From: Pseudomonas gingeri
GTDB lineage: Bacteria > Pseudomonadota > Gammaproteobacteria > Pseudomonadales > Pseudomonadaceae
DNA: 64,000 bases
Assembly: GCF_013386165.1 (NCBI RefSeq)
Contig: NZ_JACAOS010000003.1
Span: 288,287-352,286, forward strand
Direction: 5' to 3'
How positions within the stretch are numbered: position 1 is the first letter of the stretch; every line of letters begins with the position of its first letter. The notes under the pieces are model-generated. The model was not told the origin of the DNA. It did no database searches and was given only the letters and a program-made list of their open reading frames with translations. The position numbers and the translations under genes are program-made. Shown in pieces: positions 58,275 through 64,000 of the stretch.

Positions 58275-59304
58275 GGCATTGAACCGACCGATTCGCTTCT
58301 GGAGATCCGCGTTGTTGCTGGTGTCGGGCGCCGCGTTGTTACTCAGCGGCTGCGGCGATGCTGTCGAGTCCAAAGCCAGTGCCCAAGCCGACTTGTCCGG
58401 TGTCACGCTGATACTGGGTGATCAAGCCAAGGGTTTGCGCACGGTGGTCGAGGCGGCCAATGCGCTGGAGGGCATCCACTACAAGGTCCAGTGGGCGAAC
58501 TTCCAGGGGGCCGCGCCGTTGTTCGAGGCCTTGCGTGCCGGGGCTGTCGACTTGGCCCCGGCCGGCGATACGCCAGTGCTCGCGGCTGCAACCGGCGGCG
58601 CGCCTTTGCGCATCGTCGCGGTGCGGCGTAGTCAATCCAGGGGGATCGCCATCCTCGTCCCACCGGATTCGCCTATTCACAGCGTGGTGGATCTGAAGGG
58701 TCGCAACGTGGTGGTGTCGTCGGCTCGCGGCAGCATTTCCCAATACCTGTTGATTCGTGCCTTGGCCAATGCCGGTGTGGCCGAGAAGGACGTCAACGTC
58801 GGTTTTGTCCTGCCGACCGACGCTTTGTCGGCGTTCAATGCCAGGAAGATCGAAGCGTGGGCCACGTTCGGTATCTATCAGGCGTTCGCCGAGCAGCAGG
58901 GGGCCCGGGTGCTGATCACTGGCGAAGGCATCAACACCGGGCTGACGTTTATCACCGCTTCCGATGAAGTCCTGGCTGACCCGCTCAAGCGCAAGGCCCT
59001 TAGCGATGTGCTGCAGCGTTTCGCCAAGGCCTTCGAATGGGCCCGGCAAAACCCCGACGAGTACGCCCGGGCCTTCGCCAAGGCCAACGATGTTTCGCTT
59101 GAGGTCTCGCAAAGGCTGCGCAGTTGGGGCGACGAGTCGTTGTTGCCGGTCGAGCCGCGGGATGTTCAGGCGTTGCAGCAGGTCGATGATCTGTTCGTCG
59201 AGAAGAAGATCTTTCCCCATCGAGTCGACGTGGAGAAATTCACCGATGCGCAGGTGTTTTCGAACGAATCACTGGCGCTGAGTCCATCAGCTGCTGCTCA
59301 ATAA
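58267..59304 (+). CDS. ABC transporter substrate-binding lipoprotein, sulfonate type
   Basis: 345 aa from ATG at 58267, inside the end of the ATPase gene (ATGGTTGA). A lipoprotein signal with lipobox LSGC gives Cys29. SsuA-like body: VQWANFQGAAPLFEALRAGA, VDLAPAGDTPVLAAATGGAP and GRNVVVSSARGSISQYLLIR. It is the third paralogue in the island and the only one encoded with a permease and ATPase, so it is the dedicated receptor of that transporter. Confidence 0.92.
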   Translation: MVEALNRPIRFWRSALLLVSGAALLLSGCGDAVESKASAQADLSGVTLILGDQAKGLRTVVEAANALEGIHYKVQWANFQGAAPLFEALRAGAVDLAPAGDTPVLAAATGGAPLRIVAVRRSQSRGIAILVPPDSPIHSVVDLKGRNVVVSSARGSISQYLLIRALANAGVAEKDVNVGFVLPTDALSAFNARKIEAWATFGIYQAFAEQQGARVLITGEGINTGLTFITASDEVLADPLKRKALSDVLQRFAKAFEWARQNPDEYARAFAKANDVSLEVSQRLRSWGDESLLPVEPRDVQALQQVDDLFVEKKIFPHRVDVEKFTDAQVFSNESLALSPSAAAQ

Positions 59305-59314
59305 AACCCGGCGC

Positions 59315-60217
59315 TCATGCTCCCCAGCCATCGTGCGCCGCTTTTCGAATCCCCTCCAGCAGCATTGCAAACGCCGGGTTGTCATTGTTCTCGCGCCAGA
59401 TCAAATGCAACTCGCTTTGCACGCCTTCACCCAGGTCGATGGTACGAAACACCACGTTCTTGAACACCACGCTGGTGGCGCAACGCGGCACCAGGGCCAA
59501 GCCCATTCCGGCGTTGACCAGAGCCAGGATGGTCAGCGAGGAACCGAGCCATTGCACGTATTGCGGGGCGACGCGGGCGGAGCGGAGCATGCCGGTCAGC
59601 AGTTCGTTGAAGGGCGGGTAGGCCGAGTGGGAGTACATCAGAAAGGGTTGCGCATCGAGGTCCTGGACGGACACGGTTTCAGCACTGGCCAGCGGATGAT
59701 TGCTGGGCACGGCCAACACGAAGGGTTCACGCACCAGGCATTCGGTGGTGTAGCCAGGCTCCAGCAACGGCGCGCGGACGATACCCAGGTCAATACGGCG
59801 AGCCCGTAGGGCTTCATGCTGTTGGTAGGTGTTCATTTCCGACAGCTCGATTTTGACGTGGGGCTGTTTGAGCCTCGCCTCGGCGATGACCTTGGGCAGG
59901 AATTCATACACGGCACTGCCGACGAAGCTGATATTGACCGAGCCGATGTCCCCTTCGGCGAAACGCCGGGCGGTCACGGCAGCTTGCTGGGCGCGCTCCA
60001 GCAGGTTCTGGGCCTCGATGAAGAAGGCGCGGCCTGCGGCAGTCAGGGCGACACTGCGCGTCGTGCGGGCAAACAACTCGACACCCAGGTGATGTTCCAA
60101 CAGTTGGATCTGTCGACTGAGGGGCGGTTGCGTCATGTTCAGCCGTTCGGCGGCACGACGGAAGTTGAGTTCGGTCGCCACGGTGGTGAAGCAGCGCAGT
60201 TGCGTGAGTTCAAACAT
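59315..60217 (-). CDS. LysR-family transcriptional regulator of the glucarate genes
   Basis: 300 aa from ATG at 60217; an open frame continues to 61414 through antisense sequence and is not native. The helix-turn-helix is at 1-60 (TQLRCFTTVATELNFRRAAE, RLNMTQPPLSRQIQLLEHHL), followed by a binding domain with VRAPLLEPGYTTECLVREPF. Divergent from the MFS/GudD pair; nested inverted repeats between them are its likely binding site. Confidence 0.93.
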   Translation of the reverse strand: MFELTQLRCFTTVATELNFRRAAERLNMTQPPLSRQIQLLEHHLGVELFARTTRSVALTAAGRAFFIEAQNLLERAQQAAVTARRFAEGDIGSVNISFVGSAVYEFLPKVIAEARLKQPHVKIELSEMNTYQQHEALRARRIDLGIVRAPLLEPGYTTECLVREPFVLAVPSNHPLASAETVSVQDLDAQPFLMYSHSAYPPFNELLTGMLRSARVAPQYVQWLGSSLTILALVNAGMGLALVPRCATSVVFKNVVFRTIDLGEGVQSELHLIWRENNDNPAFAMLLEGIRKAAHDGWGA

Positions 60218-60269
60218 TGATCTAATCCAGGTATCAATCGAATGCCAAGTTAGATTAGACGGGATCAAT
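60216..60269. promoter_or_regulatory. Nested inverted repeats in LysR-MFS intergenic region
   Basis: ATTGATC (60216-60222) pairs with GATCAAT (60263-60269), and inside it TCTAATC (60221-60227) pairs with GATTAGA (60253-60259). The arms flank 25 bp and the left one covers the LysR start codon, fitting autorepression plus activation of the MFS gene. Confidence 0.5.
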
Positions 60270-60322
60270 GTGGGCGTCCATGATCGGTTTGTCCCTAAAA
60301 AAACAATGATCGGGAGTCGCCC

Positions 60323-61720
60323 TTGAATACCCTGCTGAGTCCGCCGGACCCGAATGTATTGGCCCGAGCCGCGGCCAAGGTGAAGCGCCATGTGCTGCCG
60401 CTGTTCGTGGTGATGTTCATCGTCAACTACATCGACCGGGTCAACATCGGCTTCGTGCGCAGTCATATGGAAACCGACCTGGGCATTGGCGCTGCGGCCT
60501 ATGGCCTGGGCGCCGGGCTGTTTTTCATCGGTTACGCGATATTCGAAGTCCCCTCCAATATGTTGCTGCAACGCTTCGGTGCGCGCGTCTGGCTGACACG
60601 TATCATGTTCACCTGGGGCGCCGCGGCCATGGCCATGGCCTTTGTTCGCGGTGAAACCAGCTTCTATGTGCTGCGTTTCGTTCTCGGCGCCGCCGAAGCG
60701 GGGTTTTTTCCCGGCATCATTTACTACTTCACTCAATGGCTGCCATCGTCGGAGCGGGGCAAGGCCATGGCGATCTTCCTCAGTGGCTCGGCCGTTGCTT
60801 CGGTGATTTCCGGCCCGGTGTCCGGTGCATTGCTGAGTGTCAGCGGTTTCAGCCTGCATGGCTGGCAGTGGATGTTCCTGATTGAAGGTTTCGCCTCCAT
60901 CGTGCTCTGCGGTTTTGTCTGGTTCTGGTTGCAGTCCCATCCACGGGAAGCGAAATGGCTGAGCGCGGAAGAAAAGGCCGCGCTGACAGGCGCGATCACT
61001 CTGGAGCAGCAGGCCCGGGAAGCCGCGCTGACGGTCAAACCGTCGATGTTCAAACTGCTGGCGGACAGGCAAATCGCGTTGTTCTGCTTCATCTACTTCT
61101 CCATTGCCTTGACCATTTACGGTGCCACTTTCTGGCTGCCGAGCATGATCAGGAAAATGGGCAACATCGGCGACTTCCACGTCGGCCTCTTCAACTCGAT
61201 TCCGTGGCTCATTTCGATCATTGCGATGTATGGCTTCGCCGCCATGGCCAGTCAGTGGAAGCACCAGCAGGCCTGGGTGTCGTTGACCTTGGTGATTGCC
61301 GCGTTCGGCATGTTCATGTCCACCACTGGCGGGCCGATCTTCGCGTTCGTCGCTATCTGTTTTGCCGCGATTGGTTTCAAGGCCGCCTCGGCGTTGTTCT
61401 GGCCGATTCCGCAAGGCTATCTGGATGCACGTATCGCCGCTGCGGTGATTGCCTTGATCAACTCCATCGGCAACCTCGGTGGTTTCGTCGCGCCGACCGC
61501 ATTCGGTTTCCTGGAGCAGACCACCGGTTCCATCGAAGGCGGGCTTTATGGCCTGGCTGCCACCTCACTGGTGGCGGCGGTGGTGATCTTCTTCGCGCGG
61601 ACGACACCGCGTGGCGAAACCTTTGGCTCGCAGGCCGATAAACCCGCCGAGAACGTGGCGCCGAAAACCTCTATCAGTCATCAAGCCTTGAGCCTAGGCC
61701 CACAGGGAGCAGCCTCTTGA
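60323..61720 (+). CDS. MFS transporter, anion:cation symporter (glucarate/galactarate type)
   Basis: 465 aa, TTG start at 60323 with GGGAG 6 bp upstream. Twelve hydrophobic segments; ACS-family signatures VVMFIVNYIDRVNIGFVRSH, GLGAGLFFIGYAIFEVPSNM and RFVLGAAEAGFFPGIIYYFT. These transporters take up hexarates, tartrate or galactonate by proton symport. It ends TTGA, overlapping the gudD-like start, so the two are translated together. Confidence 0.93.
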   Translation: MNTLLSPPDPNVLARAAAKVKRHVLPLFVVMFIVNYIDRVNIGFVRSHMETDLGIGAAAYGLGAGLFFIGYAIFEVPSNMLLQRFGARVWLTRIMFTWGAAAMAMAFVRGETSFYVLRFVLGAAEAGFFPGIIYYFTQWLPSSERGKAMAIFLSGSAVASVISGPVSGALLSVSGFSLHGWQWMFLIEGFASIVLCGFVWFWLQSHPREAKWLSAEEKAALTGAITLEQQAREAALTVKPSMFKLLADRQIALFCFIYFSIALTIYGATFWLPSMIRKMGNIGDFHVGLFNSIPWLISIIAMYGFAAMASQWKHQQAWVSLTLVIAAFGMFMSTTGGPIFAFVAICFAAIGFKAASALFWPIPQGYLDARIAAAVIALINSIGNLGGFVAPTAFGFLEQTTGSIEGGLYGLAATSLVAAVVIFFARTTPRGETFGSQADKPAENVAPKTSISHQALSLGPQGAAS

Positions 61721-62991
61721 AAATTAAACGTGTCACCGTCACCCCCATTGCCTTTCGCGATCCGCCGCTGCTCAACGCCAGCGGCATTCACGAGCCCTTT
61801 GCCCTGCGTTCGATCATCGAGGTCGAGAGCGACAATGGTTACATTGGCCTGGGGGAGAGCTACGGCGACGCCCCGGCACTGGCGATCCAGCAGCAGCTCC
61901 AGGACAAGCTGATCGGCCTCGACCCGTTCAATCTCAATCAGCTGCGAGCCATTGTGCAGGCCACCGTGGCGGCGAACAAAACTACCAGCCTCGCTGGCGC
62001 GGAACTGGCGCCTGGCTCCCATGCCAGTAAAGCGGTGAGCAACGCCTATTCGGCGTTCGAAGTGGCCTTTCTCGATTTGCAGGCACACTCGTTGAATGTA
62101 CCGTTGGTGGATTTGCTGGGCGGTGCGATTCGTGACGAGATCCCGTTCAGTGCCTATCTGTTTTTCAAGTACGCAGAGCATGTCGACTCACCCTACCGAC
62201 CGGACAGCTGGGGAGAAGCGCTGAACGAAGAACAGATCGTGGCCCAGGCGCGGCGCATGATCGAGACCTATGGTTTCAAGAGCATCAAGCTCAAGGCCGG
62301 CACGCTGGAGCCGGAGCATGAGGTCTCTTGCATCAAGGCGCTGAAAAAGGCGTTCCCGGGTTATCCGCTACGGATCGACCCGAACGGCAACTGGTCCCTG
62401 GAAACATCCATTCGCATGGCAGAATTGCTGGGTGATGACCTGCAATATTACGAAGATCCGACGCCGGGCCTGGAGGGCATGTCCGAACTGCACAAACGCA
62501 CGGGGCTGCCGCTGGCGACCAATATGGTGGTCACCGACTTTGAAGAGTTTCGCCGCAGCGTTGCCTTGAACAGCGTGCAGATCGTGCTCGCCGACCACCA
62601 TTACTGGGGCGGTTTGCGGGACACACAGGTGCTGGCCAAAATGTGCCAGACGTTTGGCCTTGGCGTGTCCATGCATTCCAATTCGCACTTGGGGATCAGC
62701 CTGATGGCCATGGCCCATGTCGCGGCCTCGGTGCCCAACCTCGATTACGCCTGCGACACGCATTACCCCTGGCAGGAACCGGATGAAGAGGTGATCAAGG
62801 GCGGCAAGCTGCCGATTGTCGATGGCTGCGTGAAAATCACCCGCGCCCCCGGGTTGGGCCTTGAGTTGGATCACGAGCAACTCGGCAAGCTGCATGACCA
62901 GTACCTGACCTGCGGTATCCGACAGCGCGATGATGTGAAACAGATGCGGCGTTACAAGCCGGACTGGAGAGCGCTCAAACCACGTTTCTGA
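61717..62991 (+). CDS. gudD: Glucarate dehydratase-like enolase superfamily enzyme
   Basis: 424 aa, TTG start at 61717 overlapping the MFS stop. Enolase-superfamily site: K191-L-K193 (SIKLKAGT), D221 and N223 (IDPNGNW), E246 (YYEDPTPG), N269 (ATNMVVTD), and His320 in SMHSNSHLGISLM with an upstream Asp partner, which match GlucD. It dehydrates D-glucarate or a close hexarate to 5-keto-4-deoxyglucarate. It is slightly short against the usual about 450 aa. Substrate preference glucarate versus galactarate or another hexarate is not settled by eye. Confidence 0.9.
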   Translation: MKIKRVTVTPIAFRDPPLLNASGIHEPFALRSIIEVESDNGYIGLGESYGDAPALAIQQQLQDKLIGLDPFNLNQLRAIVQATVAANKTTSLAGAELAPGSHASKAVSNAYSAFEVAFLDLQAHSLNVPLVDLLGGAIRDEIPFSAYLFFKYAEHVDSPYRPDSWGEALNEEQIVAQARRMIETYGFKSIKLKAGTLEPEHEVSCIKALKKAFPGYPLRIDPNGNWSLETSIRMAELLGDDLQYYEDPTPGLEGMSELHKRTGLPLATNMVVTDFEEFRRSVALNSVQIVLADHHYWGGLRDTQVLAKMCQTFGLGVSMHSNSHLGISLMAMAHVAASVPNLDYACDTHYPWQEPDEEVIKGGKLPIVDGCVKITRAPGLGLELDHEQLGKLHDQYLTCGIRQRDDVKQMRRYKPDWRALKPRF

Positions 62992-63021
62992 TGCCCGACT
63001 TCAGGCAGCGGCGAGTGGGTG

Positions 63022-63513
63022 TTAGAGCGCCATGACCATCTCATGCCACGCCATTCCACCGTGGTCGGACGGCGAGGGCTGAACGTAGCGATAGCCCATG
63101 CGCTCATACAGCGCCACGTGCTGCTCCTTGCACATCAAGTGGATGGTTTTCTTGTCCAGCGCCTGCATGCGCTGGACGAACTCGCGCATCATCCGCGTGG
63201 AGTGGCCTTTGCCCTGCTGCGCGGGGTCGAGGACCACGGACATGATCACCACGTTCGGCGCATCGGCTGAATGCCCCACCAGTTCCTTGAAGGCCTCATC
63301 AGACATCACCACCTCGTGGGCGCAGCCACTGTTGATGAAACCGATGACCTCACCGCCATCCTCCAGAATCAGAAAACCCTGTGGGTACTGGGCGATGCGC
63401 GTCGTGATCTTCTCCAGGGTCGCGGCTTCGTCACCTTCGTATGCACACGACTCGATTTGATAGCAGCGTGAAGCGTCCGACGGCAGGGCATTACGAAAGC
63501 TGAGGGTGGACAT
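63022..63513 (-). CDS. GNAT-family N-acetyltransferase
   Basis: 163 aa from ATG at 63513 (MSTLSFRNALPSDASRCYQI); a longer start at 63600 adds a low-complexity leader. Acetyl-CoA site: VIMSVVLDPAQQGKGHSTRM, motif A (Q/RxxGxG/A as QQGKGH). C-terminal ALYERMGYRYVQPSPSDHGG is typical. Substrate unknown. Convergent with gudD across a 30-bp gap. Confidence 0.92.
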   Translation of the reverse strand: MSTLSFRNALPSDASRCYQIESCAYEGDEAATLEKITTRIAQYPQGFLILEDGGEVIGFINSGCAHEVVMSDEAFKELVGHSADAPNVVIMSVVLDPAQQGKGHSTRMMREFVQRMQALDKKTIHLMCKEQHVALYERMGYRYVQPSPSDHGGMAWHEMVMAL

Positions 63514-63607
63514 TGCGGTTCCTGGCTGTGGGGTGGGGCTTGATGGGAACGAGTCCCCTGGCGTGGCGGAGCACGTTTTCTGACGCGCTATCGCGGTCAA
63601 CCAAACG

Positions 63608-64000
63608 TTATTTGCCAGCGATGTAGTCGAAGGCTGTTTTAGTCAGTGGGAGCACTAAAGCGACGATGATAATACCGAACTGCCAATTCACGAGCTTGAA
63701 TTTCGATTCGTTCTCTTTATTGGAGGCCTCTAATTTGACATTGGAGGCCTCTAGTTTGACGCCGAGCATCTGAATAGCATTGTCATGTTTTTCCCCGATT
63801 TTGTTCATTGCCGTTTCCTGCGCTTTGATGGCTACCCGTAGCTCATTGCCTTGATCCTTGATCTCGTTACGAAGCTCGTGGCTTTGCTTTTCCATCGCCA
63901 TCCAGAACTCATGGCTCTGTTTTTCCATTGCGCAGCGAAATTCGCTGCCTTGTTCTCTGATTTCGGCACGAAGCTCGCTGCTCTGTTTTTCCATTGCGCG
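63608..64000 (-). CDS. Coiled-coil protein with C-terminal membrane anchor (5' end outside window)
   Basis: The last 130 residues are visible, with the frame open to the right edge. The chain is built of repeats near 15 residues: MEKQSSELRAEIREQ, then MEKQSHEFWMA and MEKQSHELRNEIKDQ, giving a long coiled coil, then an 11-residue-type repeat KLEASN (twice), and a single hydrophobic segment VNWQFGIIIVALVLPLTKTA before a short tail. It resembles CCDC90/DUF1640-like bacterial coiled-coil membrane proteins. The N-terminus and full repeat number are unknown. Confidence 0.75.
   Translation of the reverse strand, partial: RAMEKQSSELRAEIREQGSEFRCAMEKQSHEFWMAMEKQSHELRNEIKDQGNELRVAIKAQETAMNKIGEKHDNAIQMLGVKLEASNVKLEASNKENESKFKLVNWQFGIIIVALVLPLTKTAFDYIAGK

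Noticed and set aside
60218..61414. N-terminal extension of the LysR gene at 59315
   Set aside because: It runs antisense through the MFS gene; the normal LysR start MFELTQLRCF lies at 60217.

Overview
The window looks like a chromosome segment of a Pseudomonas of the fluorescens group. This is inferred from high GC with strong GC3, tight ATGA-overlapping operons, many LysR and TetR regulators, and gene types typical of that group (ebo/EDB operon, GltS, DUF427, DUF808, DUF6124, glucarate and organosulfur clusters). No rRNA, tRNA, complete IS, prophage module or CRISPR array was seen.

Layout. (1) 1-6452, minus: an ebo operon eboD-C-A-B-E-F with 4 bp overlaps, EboF cut by the left edge. (2) 6453-7378: AT-rich gap holding what looks like a decayed chitin-binding domain. 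(3) 7379-15462: gltS, then two LysR genes, each divergent from oxidoreductase genes (one with an MFS exporter), and an AsmA-like protein with a Ser-Leu-Pro repeat tail. (4) 15478-24152, minus: a probable aromatic catabolic cluster (FAD hydroxylase, two TetR regulators, VOC extradiol-type dioxygenase, FAH-family hydrolase, acyl-CoA ligase, FadL porin). (5) 24406-33043: a 960-aa winged-helix/ATPase/TPR regulator convergent with a tripartite RND efflux operon. (6) 33135-44258: accessory stretch of small proteins, lipoproteins, a duplicated structured leader of a DUF6124 gene, several broken genes, a PD-(D/E)XK-like protein and an ApeA-type HEPN defence protein. (7) 44246-59304: an organosulfur island with a thiol dioxygenase, a four-domain rhodanese, two sulfonate-type binding proteins, a DszC/SfnB-like flavoprotein, a 2-hydroxyacid dehydrogenase and a TonB receptor on the minus strand. 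A LysR gene and a class II aldolase gene lie upstream on the plus strand, followed by a minus-strand SsuD-like monooxygenase and a divergent plus-strand ABC permease/ATPase/third binding protein. (8) 59315-62991: LysR gene divergent from an MFS transporter and glucarate dehydratase, both with TTG starts. (9) 63022-64000: a GNAT acetyltransferase and a coiled-coil membrane-anchored protein cut by the right edge.

Most unusual items: the DUF6124 leader duplication with a deletion scar and a possible small RNA; the nuclease-like and ApeA genes flanking a gene broken at a G6 tract; a TTG-start lipoprotein that may be frameshifted; the alternating active/inactive rhodanese repeats beside a thiol dioxygenase; and several inverted-repeat operators in divergent promoters.
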